A stretch of DNA of 64,000 nucleotides from Corydoras sp. C115. Lineage: Eukaryota > Chordata > Actinopteri > Siluriformes > Callichthyidae. The notes under the pieces are model-generated. The model did no database searches. It had not been told where the DNA came from and saw only the letters and a list, made by a program, of their open reading frames with translations. The first letter of the stretch is position 1. Each line of letters begins with the position of its first letter. This document shows, piece by piece, positions 40,001-52,400 of the stretch. The stretch spans positions 972,501-1,036,500 of the forward strand of contig JAFMOC010000082.1 in NCBI GenBank assembly GCA_019802505.1, given 5' to 3'. The position numbers were made by a program, and so were the translations under genes.

Positions 40001-43000
40001 GTTTTTGAATTTTGTTCATCTGTATGTGTTTCATTCAGTTGTATAAAAGAACATGTATCTTGGTACTTTGTTTCTGATGGTACATATTATCCTCACAGCC
40101 ATCCGAAACAACCACTATGACATGGTGAAGCTCCTTCTTTGCTTCAATGCCAACGTGAACCAGCTGGGGGCGCACCACCGAACGGCCTTGCATGAAGCAG
40201 CTCGACTGGGTTTGATAGATATGGTGAATCTACTTCTAAAGTCAGGTGCTCATCCTGACCCCAGGAGCAATTATGGCCTCACGCCTCTCGCCCTGGCAGC
40301 ACAAGGTGGACACCTCAAGATTGTGCAGGAACTTTTACGCAAAGGTCAGAAGCTTGTCCTGATTGCTTGCAGTCGGAGTGCTAATGTTTGGTTTCAGGCT
40401 ACAGATCTAGAACTTATGAAGCTTATGGATGTAAACTGGATACTTAATGTAATGTGGTTGTTGTGGAATTATAGGTGCAAATGTGGCATCCCAAGCACAG
40501 GACTGCGCCACTATCCTTTATGAGGCATCTGAATCCGGGAACCCCGACGTCATTTCTCTCCTCCTGGAGTATGGAGCTGATGCTAATATACCCAAACACA
40601 CAGGCCACTTGCCAATTCACAGAGTGTCACATCATGGATACGCCAAGTAAGAGTGTAAACCTGAAACACAATCGGTTAAGTTCTTTAAGATCCCCGTGTT
40701 AATGATGTCACCTGTTAGTGTTTTATTTAAATATTAATTTGCCTACACATTCCATCCATCCATTATCTTCCACTTTATCCTATATTAGGGTCGCGGGGGG
40801 GGGGTCCATGCAGATACACCCAGGACAGGGCACCAATCTATCGCTGGGCACACACTCATTCACACGGACACACTCTATATGGGGCAATTTGGAGAACTCA
40901 ATTGACTTGTTCCATGTTTTTGGACTGTGAGAGGAAACCGGATAACCCGGAGGAAACCCACACGGACACGGGGAGAACATGGAAACTCCACCCAGATGGG
41001 GATTCGAACCGGGAATCCCTAGTGCTGAGAGGAGAACATGCTAAACCACTAAGCCACCGTGTCGCCCATCTGAATTTTGTTTCAGTATTCATTCATTCAT
41101 TCATTCATTATCTCCCGCTTTATCCTCCATTAGGGTCGCGGTGGGGTTCCCCATGCCCATCCAGGGGAGAACGTCTCGGGCGCTGGGCAGATAGACCCAG
41201 GACAGGGCGCCAATCCATTGCTGGGCACACACTCACTCACACAGATACACACTCTATATGGGGCAATTTTTGAGAATTCAATTGACTTGATCCATGTTTT
41301 TGGACTGTGGGAGGAAACCGGAGAACCCGGAGGAAACCCACGCAGACACGGGGAGAACATGGAAACTCCACCCAGATGGGGATTCGAACCGGGAATCCCT
41401 AGCGCTGAGAGGCAAACATGCTAAACCACTAAGCCACCCATCTGAATTTTGTTTCAGTATATGGTAGTTTAATTTCCCCTTGACCCGTGTGGAGAATCTA
41501 CTGTTATGTTGTTGTTATATTCTTGCAATTGTACATATTTTACTCACGTCTTGTTTCTGGCCCATCATTATTTCTCTGTTAGAGCTCTGGCGCTTCTCAT
41601 TCCTGTTACCAAACGGGATGCCGTAAGCGAAAGCGGCATTAGTCCCTTGCACTCAGCAGCTGCCTGCGGACACACACAATGCCTGGAGATGCTACTCAAA
41701 GCCGGCTACGACCCCAACTTCATGCTCCACCCCCGGGTGAGCCGCAATTATGACGACCAGCGCAGGTCCGTCCTGTACTTCTCCGTGTCCAATGAAGACA
41801 TGTCCTCCACCAAGTTGCTTTTAGAGGCTGGTGCCATGCCCAACCAAGACCCGGTGAAAACTTTACAGGTGGCCCTGCGCCTGGGCAACTACCCGCTGAT
41901 CGACACTTTGCTGAGGTATGGTGCCAACGTGAATTACTATTGCAGAGTGAACACCACACACTTCCCCTCAGCTTTGCAGTACGCGCTGAAGGACGAGCTG
42001 CTGTTAAGGATGCTTTTTAACTATGGTTATGATGTGGAGCGCTGCTTCGACTGTCCATATGGAGACAAAGTGCACGTGCCTGATGATTACGAGGGATGGA
42101 CCAATACAGTGATTAAAGATACAATGGTGAGTTCTATGATTGTATGGACAACATGTTTTAGTCTTGTTTATTTAAAAAGGGGACTTGATGAATCAAATCG
42201 GGTATCTGCCTACCTCACCGACATATCTGTTTGGATGAAGGCCCGTCATCTTAAATTAAATTTAGAAAAAACAGAGCTTCTCATTATCCCAGCTAAACCT
42301 TCAATCCATCACGACCTGACCTTCCAAATTGACGGCTCCACAATCTCCCCAACCGATTCGGTCTGGAACCTTGGGTTCACAATAGACTCCCACCTTAAAC
42401 TCTCTGAGCATGTGATCAAAACCGCCCGTTCCTGCAGGTTCCTTCTTTACAACATAAAGAAGATCAGACCCTTCTTGACTGAATATGCTACCCAACTGCT
42501 TGTTCAAGGCCTAGTCCTATCCCGGCTTGATTATTGTAATGCGCTTCTTGCCGGTATCCCAGCTTCCACCATCAGACCTCTTCAACTGATTCAGAACTCT
42601 GCAGCCCGACTTGTGTTTAAGCAGCCCAAGCGAACTCATGTCACTCCATTACTCACTTCCCTCCATTGACTTCCTGTAGCTGCAGCATTCAGTACAATCA
42701 CTGACTCTGACGTACAGAACCATTTCTGGATCTTCTCCCTCCTACCTTCACTCTATCTTTTCAAAATACACTCCGACTCGTTCACTTCACTCCAGTGATG
42801 ATCGCCGCCTGGTGGTTCCACCTCACCGAGGAGCTAACTCTCACTCCGTGGCGTTCACCACTGCAACATGGTGGAACGATCTTCCCAACTCTGTCCGTAA
42901 GGCAGAATCACTAAGCAGTTTTAAGAAACTACTGAAGACGCATCCCTTTAACAAATACCTGTTGTAAAAAAAAATATCAAATAACAATCAGGTTTGATGA

Positions 43001-43883
43001 ATTTACAGTATAGTTGGTTTTCTCCATAACTTCTGACTTGTAATTACATTTACATTTACATTTAGTCATTCAGCAGACGCTTTTATCCAAAGCGACTTAC
43101 AAATGAGAACACCACAAGTCAGAAGCCATGGAGAAAACCAACTATACTGTAAATTCATCAAACCTGATTGTTATTCGATGCTTCTCTCATTTGTTCTCAT
43201 TTCTCATTTGTAAGTCGCTTTGGATAAAAGCGTCTGCTAAATGACTAAATGTAAATGTAAATGAAAGCATTTAATAGTTGCAGTAAATCACAGTACAATA
43301 TTTGTGAAATGCTCCTGTTTTGTTTCTGCTTCTTGTTCACAGTTCTGTGAAGTGATTTGCGTCAGCTGGCTGAAAGATCTCGCTGGGAATGTGGTTCGGC
43401 TCATGTTAGATTATGTCGACCATGTAAGGTTTTGTTGCAAGTTGAAAGCGACGCTGATTAAACAGAAACAGTGGCCAGAAATCTGTAGGATTCAAGGTAA
43501 GCTGTCTCAGATAAATGCTGGCTGTAAAGCATGTTCATGTGCCAAATGTGACCTTTAGATGAAGCACATGTGTAATATTGCATAAAAACTGCTGCTTTGT
43601 ACACAACATAGGTTTATACTCCTCCTTACATTAGAGAGAACATTCAAAATAGGCCACAGAAAACCACAGGGTCAATTTCATGATGTCTGTTGTGCATCCT
43701 GCAGAGAATGCCCGATGTCTGCAGCACCTTTGCCGCCTAAAAATCAGAAGGTGTTTAGGACGTCTGCGCCTCAGAGCCCCAGTCTTCATGAGCTTCCTGC
43801 CTCTACCGAACCGTCTGAAGGAATATATTTTATACAAAGAGTATGATCTTTATGGTCAGAGGTGCCAAGCTCAGGCTAAATAA
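37083..43883 (+). CDS. asb14: Ankyrin repeat and SOCS box protein 14
   Basis: ASB proteins are substrate adaptors of Cullin5-ElonginBC ubiquitin ligases. Exons are 37083-37210, 37337-37389, 37818-37949, 38052-38210, 40099-40344, 40475-40646, 41583-42126, 43343-43496 and 43705-43883. They give 588 aa with consistent phases (human ASB14 about 587). The N-terminus has an acidic ubiquitin-interacting-like stretch ([14 protein letters not shown]). Ankyrin repeats run from about 65 to 470, for example [33 protein letters not shown] and [13 protein letters not shown]. The SOCS box near 532-575 has the Elongin-binding part ([14 protein letters not shown]) and a Cul5-type LPLP. The segments [15 protein letters not shown] and [13 protein letters not shown] favour ASB14 over ASB15. 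Intron 7 carries a LINE fragment and a palindromic repeat. It lies in the same direction as appl1, 2.2 kb upstream of it. Confidence 0.95.
38525..38886 (+). mobile_element. SINE with target duplication TGTATTGTGGC
   Basis: Duplication at 38514-38524 and 38887-38897. In asb14 intron 4. Confidence 0.94.
39252..39510 (-). mobile_element. Old diverged SINE
   Basis: From ATTGCTTAATCCTATACTGG to CACTAAGCCACTGTGC, with a large internal loss. Confidence 0.75.
39636..39981 (+). mobile_element. SINE with target duplication AGTCATTTCAT
   Basis: Duplication at 39625-39635 and 39982-39992. It ends 117 bases before asb14 exon 5. Confidence 0.94.
40752..41067 (-). mobile_element. SINE with internal deletion
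   Basis: TGGA-type tail. About 35 bases are missing between the tail region and GCAGATACACCC. In asb14 intron 6. Confidence 0.92.
41088..41438 (-). mobile_element. SINE with a target duplication of over 20 bp
   Basis: ATCTGAATTTTGTTTCAGTA and neighbouring bases occur on both sides (41068-41087 and 41440-41460). The first copy lies against the older SINE. Confidence 0.94.
42170..42968 (+). mobile_element. Non-LTR retrotransposon fragment (L2/CR1-like RT end)
   Basis: Translation gives the C-terminal reverse-transcriptase region of a CR1/L2-type [53 protein letters not shown] and [14 protein letters not shown] follows at 42669 where the family would continue into LPVAA. The rest, to an A-rich end near 42968, is 3' sequence of the element. 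It sits inside asb14 intron 7, 5' truncated and in the same direction as the gene. Clade assignment is by remembered motifs. Confidence 0.8.
42981..43262. repeat. Interleaved double inverted repeat (palindromic element)
   Basis: Two long inverted pairs interlock as A-B-A'-B'. A is 42981-43040 with A' 43114-43173 (about 60 bp, two mismatches). B is 43044-43106 with B' about 43199-43262, also nearly perfect. B contains the common fish motif AGCAGACGCTTTTATCCAAA. It lies in asb14 intron 7, directly after the LINE fragment. Confidence 0.85.
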
Positions 43884-44176
43884 CACGAGTACCCGATAGG
43901 AAAGTGTTTGTAGATTGTAGTACAGATTGTTGAAGTCTGAATCTGTGCAAATGATGTAAAAAAAACATGTTGCTGTTTGTATTTAGCTTAGAGTGTTGTC
44001 ATTTTTTTATAATTTTATAATGTACATTTTGTATGTTTGTTACGTGATTGTGTATTTGGATCTGTGATTGAGTGTAATTTTAAATTAGTACCATTTGTAA
44101 TGTGCATAATGTCACCGAGACTGATATCACTCATAAACATTTACTTTCAATAGCTTTAGCTTATTTACCTTTTAAT

Positions 44177-44182
44177 AATAAA
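44177..44182 (+). promoter_or_regulatory. Likely asb14 polyadenylation signal
   Basis: AATAAA about 295 bases after the asb14 stop, in an AT-rich unique stretch before the next SINE. Confidence 0.55.
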
Positions 44183-44245
44183 GCCTAGATAACGAATGCT
44201 GCTTTTACACATTTTGTTGTTTTGCAGATGTCGTTTGTCGTTTAG

Positions 44246-44890
44246 GGTGGTATGGTGGCGTAGTGGTTAGCAAGGTTTTAATCCCGATCTGGTTGGTGTT
44301 TCCATGTTCTCCTCGTGTCTGAATGGGTTTTTTCCAGCTTTTTCCACAAGTCCAAAAACATGGATTTAAGGTAAATTGGCTGCTCTAAGGCGGCACGGTG
44401 GCTTAGTGGTTGGCACGTTTGCCTCTCAGCGCTAGGGATTCCCGGTTTGAATCCCCATCTGGGTGGAGTTTCCATGTTCTCCCCGTGTCCGTGTGGGTTT
44501 CCTCCGGGTTCTCCGGTTTCCTCCCACAGTCCAAAAACATGGATCAAGTCAATTGAATTATTCAAAAAATTGCCCCAAATAGAGTGTGTCTGTGTGAGTG
44601 AGTGTGTGCCCAGCGATGGATTGGCGCCCTGTCCTGGGTCTATCTGCCCAGCGCCCGAGACGTTCTCCCCTGGATGGGCATGGGGAACCCCACCGCTACC
44701 CTAATAGAGGATAAAGCGGGAGATAATGAATGAATGAATGGCTGCTCTAAATTGCCCATATCTAAATTGCCCCATATAGTGTGTGTGTGTGCACCCACAT
44801 GGATTGGTGCCCTGTTCTGGGTGTATTTTCCCAGCGTCCAAACTTCCTGAAAGGGAATGAACCCCGTGATCCTAGTCCCTAGTATAGGAT
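44246..44890 (+). mobile_element. Old SINE interrupted by a younger SINE
   Basis: Older diverged halves at 44246-44388 and 44740-44890 are split by the insertion described next. Confidence 0.88.
44389..44739 (+). mobile_element. Young SINE nested in an old SINE
   Basis: Full length with TGAA tail. Target duplication GGCTGCTCTAA at 44378-44388 and 44740-44750 comes from the older SINE itself. Confidence 0.95.
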
Positions 44891-45079
44891 CAAGTTTATT
44901 CAAAGCAACTTAACAGTACGAAAACAAATAAAAGTTGAGTCAGTAAGTAAAAGCAACCACCTTCTGCATCATCAAATCCTGAACATTTGCACATCTGGTC
45001 TCATATATAAATATAAATGCCCCCTCTGTCTGTTTGTTCATTGATTTTAAAGGACATAGATAACAAAATTAGACATAAG

Positions 45080-45200
45080 TGCTTATTCAACCAAACCACC
45101 CAAGCCAAGTGAACCCATGTAACTCCATTGCTCGTCCCTCTGCATTGTGCACTTCTAAAATTCATACTAATTACGATTTTTAAAGAATTGACACAAGGTT
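45080..45200 (+). mobile_element. Short LINE relic
   Basis: Contains AACCCATGTAACTCCATTGC, matching the part of the LINE at 42630-42660. It is an old 5'-truncated remnant between asb14 and appl1. Confidence 0.4.
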
Positions 45201-45255
45201 CAATTTACTAAGAAACAGCCAGTTTAAAGTGTATATAGATTCTCACAGTGTGTTT

Positions 45256-45603
45256 TTTATTCATTCATTCATTCATTATCTCCCGCTTTATCCTCTATTA
45301 GGGTCGTGGGGGGGGGTTCCCCATGCCCATCCAGGGGAGAACGTCTCGGGCGCTGGGCAGATACACCCAGGACAGGGTGCCAATCTATCGCTGGGCACAC
45401 ACTCACTCACACACACACACTCTATATGGGGCAATTTGGAGAACTCAATTGACTTGATCCATGTTTTTGGACTGTGGGAGGAAACCGGAGAACCCGGAGG
45501 AAACCCACGCAGACACGGGGAGAACATGGAAACTCCACCCAGATGGGGATTCGAACCGGGAATCCCTAGTGCTGAGAGGAGAACATGCTAAACCACTAAG
45601 CCC
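45256..45603 (-). mobile_element. SINE with target duplication CACAGTGTGTTT
   Basis: Duplication at 45244-45255 and 45604-45615. Between asb14 and appl1. Confidence 0.94.
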
Positions 45604-45619
45604 CACAGTGTGTTTGTTT

Positions 45620-46106
45620 TATTTTATTTATCCAGAACGTTTTCGACAGGCTAAAATTTTAAAGTAATTGTGTTTATGTATTTAACTGCATCAGATCAAC
45701 AACTTAAATGCGACACCAAACATTTTGGTGATTATTAAAAGATAACGGCGATGTTCGCTACAAAAAAAAGGCTTTTATTTTATGAGAACACTACGCTGAT
45801 ATATAGTGGGCGGCCAGCATCCCGGCTGAATACCAAACGGATATAGATGTTATTTAAAGTGCACTAGATAGGATAAAGAAAACATGAGTAAAATACCCTA
45901 GCTAGGGCACGAGTAGGGGGTTTTTGTTATGTGTTTGGGATACAGCTCAGCGTTTGGTCCAATGAGCTACGGGAAAACCTCGGAAAAGGTTTGTGTGGGT
46001 AGGGCAGTGTGTTTATTCGGACCCGGACTAAATCGCGTACGGCGGGATTTTTCTGAAGCGTTTTGTATTTTTCGTTGGAGGTCAACACTATTTTTATAAA
46101 ACAGCG
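45620..46106 (+). promoter_or_regulatory. appl1 upstream region
   Basis: Repeat-poor sequence before the appl1 ATG, GC-richer after 45990. It contains AAGTGCACTAGATAGG, repeated as AAGTGCACTAGATAGGCC at 46421 in intron 1. Transcription probably starts here; no TATA box at a suitable distance is obvious. Confidence 0.4.
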
Positions 46107-49100
46107 ATGCCTGGAATCGATAAATTGCCGATAGAAGAAACACTGGAGGACAGTCCTCAGGTAAACATCTGGACTTGCTATGTGGCTAGTTGGCTAAATA
46201 GATATATCTACTATCCGGACGTTTTGTTTTTCTTTTCAAGTAAGAATGAGGTTCGCAGACAGGACAGTCTGGCTGCTGCGCGACAATTAATTATCTAAAG
46301 TGGTGGATAAATAAAACGGGGTGTGGACGTGTAAACACGTTAGATTTGGCATATGACAACAGCGACTGCCTAGTGTTGACAAGCGAAGGCGGAATTCCAA
46401 ACCACGCTGTAGAGGATCGAAAGTGCACTAGATAGGCCGCAGGACTTATTATGAGCCGCCGTGTGTAGTGAACACAAAAAAGTGCGAGGGAAGTGATTTG
46501 GGATTCAGCCAGTAACATTTAACTAATTTCTTTTAAGAATTGAATAAAAAATGCCACACCTTTAACGTTTGCTCTCAACGTTATTAATACAATATTATTC
46601 AAACGAAATACGTGAATTTAATCAAGAATTTGGGTCCAGCGTGGGCTGAAGTGTGTTTATTTTGCTGGACAACTCAACAGTCACATTTGCAGAATGCTTA
46701 TCGTCAGAGACCTCAAGATCCATCCATCCATCCATCCATTATCTTCCGCTTTATCCTATATTGGGGTCGCGGGGGGGGGTTCCCCATGCTCATCCAGGGG
46801 AGAACGTCTCGGGCGCTGGGCAGATACACCCAGGACAGGGGGCCAATCTATCGCTGGGCACACACTCACTCACACAGACACACACACTCTATATGGGGCA
46901 ATTTGGAGAACTCCATTGACTCGATCCATGTTTTTGGACTGTGGGAGGAAACCGGAGAACCCAGAGGAAACCCACGCGGACACGGGGAGAACATGGAAAC
47001 TCCACCCAGATGGCGATGTCTTAGTTACATGCTGTTGGCAAAATTGTAATCCCAAAACGACCAGATCGCCCCGCACAGTCTTAGCACTTTAGAGTGTTTA
47101 ACTGTTGCCTCATTCATATTAGGAGTTAACACTTCTCTTTTACAGTGAGAGGGTCCTGATTTACATCCCAGGTAGAAGAATTGGGTCCTTTTTATGTAAA
47201 GTTGTCATGTTCTTCTCATGTCTGTTTGGATCTAAGAACATGACAGAATCTTGGTAGCTCAGTGGTTAGGGTGTTTGGCTATCATTCTGAATGTTGTGGG
47301 TTCAAACTCTGAATTCATCAAAAGTCGCAAGGATCTTAACCCTCATTGCTCCAGGTCTGTTCTATTAAACCAGATCCTGTGTTCGGGTCTCAAACTGTTG
47401 AGTTTTAGTCCAAAGTCTTGTTATTGAAATGGTATCTTAAGAGGTTAAAGGCTTTATATTGGGTTTTGGACATTTCAGATTATGTGATTATTTCCAGCAG
47501 ATTCATTCATTCATTATCTCACGCTTTATCCTCTATTAGTGTCGCAGGGGGGGGTTCCCCATGCCCATACAGGGGAACGTCTCGGGCGCTGGGCAGATAG
47601 ACCCAGGACAGGGTGCCAATCCACCGCTGGGCACACAATCACTTACACACACACACACTCTATATGGGGCAATTTTGAGAATTAAATTGACTTGAACCCG
47701 GAGGAAACCCACGCAGACACGGGGAGAACATGGAAACTCCACCCAGATGGGGGATTCGAACCGGGAATCCTTAGTGCTGAGAGGCGAACGTGCTGACCAC
47801 TAAGCCACCGTGCCGCCCTATTTCCAGCAGATGCTTTTACTATTTAGATGCTTTGTACTATATGTCCTATGTGTCTCACTTCCACACTGAGCAGGAACCT
47901 TTAAAGTACTGTTGCTGTTTTTTTTGTCCTTCTGTCTTGAATGACTTCTGCATTTATGCACAATTTATTTTGTATTAAATGCATTTTGTTCTCCATATGT
48001 TTTAGACTCGCTCACTGCTTAGTGTGTTTGAGGAGGACACTGTGGCAATATCCAGTTACTACCATCAGCTCTTTAAAGCCATGCAGAGAATATATGATGC
48101 ACAGGTGAGGGAAGGTTTAGAACAAGAAAAGAAAATGACACTAATTTAATATTTTTCATACCTACATTTGTTAAGTTGGGCTCTTTAAGCCGACATACTG
48201 TACTTTGGTTTTGCCTTTTTATTCTGTGCTCAGATTTTTGTATGAATCTAAAGGTGAATAGAATTGCTATAAATAACTTTTGATCTGCAGAACGAACTGA
48301 GCGCTGCCACACACCTGACCTCCAAGCTACTGAAGGAGTATGAAAAACAGGTAACATGTGATTACATTACGGCTTTAGCTTACTGATGCAGAGTTGATAA
48401 TCCTTTATTGGTCCCACAGTAGGGAAAATTCACAATTTATGACAGTTATAGTGCTATAAAACATTATTTTACAACTAATTTATGATTGCAATGCTGTAAT
48501 CCTTGTCATGATAAAAAATTTTTCATAATTTTCAGCTGAATCAGTTTATAAAGATCTGAGGACAGTAAAGTGCAGGGAGGCAGACATCTGCTCCTACATT
48601 TCCATTTAATTCAAGCTAGGCTTTATCAATATAACAGGAGCACCACTATTAAATGCAATCTGGTGAGAAAGCTTCGAGTGTTGGGCTGCCAGTCTAAAGG
48701 TTTAAACCTTGAGTCCACCAAAGTTGACAAAGTGGGCCCATGAACCAGGTCCTTTAACTCCTATAGCTCCACAATGGCTGTATTATTGCTGACCCTGTGC
48801 TCTGACCCCAGCCATATTTCATAATTTTCTAATTTTCATAATTTCTCGGTTTTATTGTTTTTCTTTGTAAGGTGACCTTGAGTGTCTAGAAAGGCGCCAT
48901 CAAATAAAATGTATTATTATTATTATTATAATATATGCTACCAGCCAAAAGTTTGGACTGACCTCCTCTTTGTCTTCTTGTCTTCTCAGCGTTTTCCTCT
49001 TTGTGGAGATGATGAGGTCATGAGCTCCACTTTACAGCAGTTTGCCAAAGTCATCGATGAGGTGAGAGTGACGTAGGATATTATATAGCACCTTCAGCTG

Positions 49101-49399
49101 CTGCTGTGTGATAGATTTTTGGTCTGATGTTGTGGTATTAATTTGTTTTAATAGCTGAGCTCCTGTCACGCGGTCCTCTCCACTCAGCTAGCAGATGCCA
49201 TGATGTTTCCTGTCACACAGTTCAAAGAGAGGGACTTGAAAGGTAAAGTGTTCGAGGAGCTGGGACTGTACAGTCAAAAAAATATGTAGGGCAAATACCA
49301 ATTATTTTAAATTAATCACTTTTGATTATTTGGTTAATAATATAACTATCTATAACTGTATCGATACTGTATATATATAAAGTAGTACTTCTCTCATGT

Positions 49400-49451
<52 letters not shown>

Positions 49452-52400
49452 ACATGAGAGAAGGAGCATGTAAATTGTCCCTCTTAAGCGAGCATACATT
49501 ATTGTGAGTGTCTCTTTTTCAGAAATCCTCACACTAAAGGAAGTCTTCCAGATATCCAGCAATGGTGAGGAATACCTGACCGATGAGATTGTACTTTTTT
49601 TTCCCCCCATCTTCTTAACTAGCATGTGATTTTTCCCTCCTACTTTGTTTTTATCAGATCTTGACCTGGCCATTAATCGATATAGTCGACTGTCTAAAAA
49701 GAAAGAAAATGAAAAGGTAACCAGACTTAAAACACTCTGAACAAACAGCCACTTTATTAAAGACACCTGATCTTTTATAACTGAAGCTCTCCCGTATAGA
49801 AATCAGTGGCCTGACAATCAGGTGCAACATTACATTTGGTAAACAGGTATTCATTGTTAGTTTGTTTAATAGTGAATCCACATTAAAATGCACGGGAGGC
49901 CTGGCATCTGTGCCAGAATATCTTTAACAATGTTTCAAAAACTGCAAGCCTCGTGGGATCTTTTGCAAAAGTGTTACTTTAAAATTAATTAATTCATTCA
50001 TTCATATATTCATTATCTCCCGCTTTATCCTCTATAAGGGTCGCGGTGGGGTTCCCCATGCCCATCCAGGGGAAAACGTCTCGGGCGCTGGGCAGATAGA
50101 CCCAGGACAGGGCGCCAATCCATCGCTGGGCACACACTCACTCACACAGACACACTCTATATGGGGCAATTTGGAGAATTCAATTGACCTGATCCATGTC
50201 TTTGGACTGTGGGAGGAAACCGGAGAACCCGGAGGAAACCCAAGAGGACACGGGGAGAACATGGAAACTCCACCCAGATTGGGATTCGAACCAGGAATCC
50301 CTAGCGCTGAGAGGAGAACATGCTAACCACTAAGCCACCGTGCCGCCTTACTTTAAAATTGTGATGGAAAAAAACATGAAGTGAAAGTCTGAAGCGACTT
50401 CTAAGTATCCCAACTTGATGGCTGGGGTCAGAGCACAGGGTCAGCAATAATACAGCCATTGTGGAGCTATGAGAGTTAAAGAACCTGGTTCATGGGCTCA
50501 CTTTGTCAACTTTGGTGGACTCAAGGTTTAAACCTTTAGACTGGCAGCCCAACACTCGAAGCTTTCTCACCAGATTACATTTAACAGTGGTGCTCCTGTT
50601 ATATTGATAAAGCTTAGCTTGAATTAAATGGAAATGTAGGAGCAGATGTCTGCCTCCCTGCACTTTACTGTCCTCAGATCTTTATAAACTGATTCTGCTG
50701 CGATGAACAATACAGCGTTCCTGCAGAACCATTTTAAAACCCAATCAATGCTGCTAAAGGCCAAAGAAGATCCAACCTGCTGTTAGGTGCATTTTATAAA
50801 GTGGACATTTAGTAGCCATCAATCCATACATATACATGCGAACAATATAAAACAGAACAGATGCTGATCTCTGTACGTGTGCAATCAACACAGCAGCAAC
50901 CCTTCATTTAATAAAACACACACTGAGACTTGGCTCAGCCTCCGAAATGAGGAATGTATGCTTCACAGATCTGTTTGGCTTCACTGCTGTCTCCTTGTGT
51001 GCGGCAGGAAATTACACAAGAATCAGATTCCGAGTTCGAATGAATGCGACCATCATACTTATATCCAGACCGAAGCTTTGGCTCAAACAACATGTGAATA
51101 TACTAAGCAGCTACTATCGCAAAAGCAAAAAAAAAAACTGGTGTTTGTCATTGATATGTGATTTCATGGCTTGTGTTCCAGAATGATTTGTGAATCACGA
51201 GACTGCGTTTTTATTTTTGCTTCCTTTATTTAGAGGAATGCTGATACCAGACCTAAATGTAGTTCTGACTGAATCATGTAGATATTTTAGGAACCATGTG
51301 ATAAAGTGCTGCTGCTTCATAACGCATTCAGATCTTCCACGTGTCATTAGTTTAGCTGAAGCTGCCTTTTTAGTACTCAACATCCAGCATTAGTCAGCCA
51401 GCATTGATGGGTTCCCGTCGCCTTGGCAACGCTTTTCCTTCTTTGTGAATCACTCACGATGCTCATCACATTCTGCAACACGATTATCAGAGAAGAAATG
51501 TTGGAAGTGGATTTTCAGTGACATGCTGGATTTCATTCATTCATTATCTACCGCTTTTATCCTCTAGTAGGGTCGCGGGGGGGTTCCCCATGCCCATCCA
51601 GGGGAGAACGTTTCGGGCGCTGGGTAGATAGACCCAGGACAGGGTGCCAATCCATCCCTGGACACACACTCACTCACACAGACACACTCTATATGGGGTA
51701 ATTTGGATAATTCAATTGACTTGATCCATGTTTTTGGACTGTGGGAGGAAACCGGAGAACCCGGAGGAAACCCACGCGGACACGGGGAGAACATGGAAAC
51801 TCCACCCAGATGGGGATTCGAACCGGGAATCCCTAGTGCTGAGAGGCAAACGTGCTAACCACTAAGCCACCCATGCTGGATTTAATCTCTTTCTAAACTT
51901 CTCGATGGTTCAGAGTTTGCAGTTTGGCGCTCGATAGTTGCCAGGAAAATTATGAGGTCCCACTGCTGCTTTTCCAAATGATTCATTCGTGATGTATCCA
52001 TTTTATAAGGCTGTAAAACTTGGGAGTGCCGATATTGGCTGTTGCATGCATCAGTGCAAAAATAATTCTAATGTTTATGAAATCTCTTTCTGTTTTTCAC
52101 AATAGTTAAAGAACGAGGTGATGGAGGACGTCTACACCTCCAGAAAAAAGCAGCACCAGACGATGATGCACTACTTTTCAGCAATGAATACACTTCAATA
52201 CAAGAAGAAGATTGCCCTGTTGGAGCCACTGCTGGGGTACATGCAGGCACAGGTATGGACACTGTGGGCTCTGTTTACTGGCTGTATACAAACACACAGA
52301 ATAAATAATGTATATAATGTCCATCCATCCATTATCTTCCGCTTTATCCTCTATTAGGGTCACGGTGGGGTTCCCCATGCCCATCCAGGGGAGAACGTTT

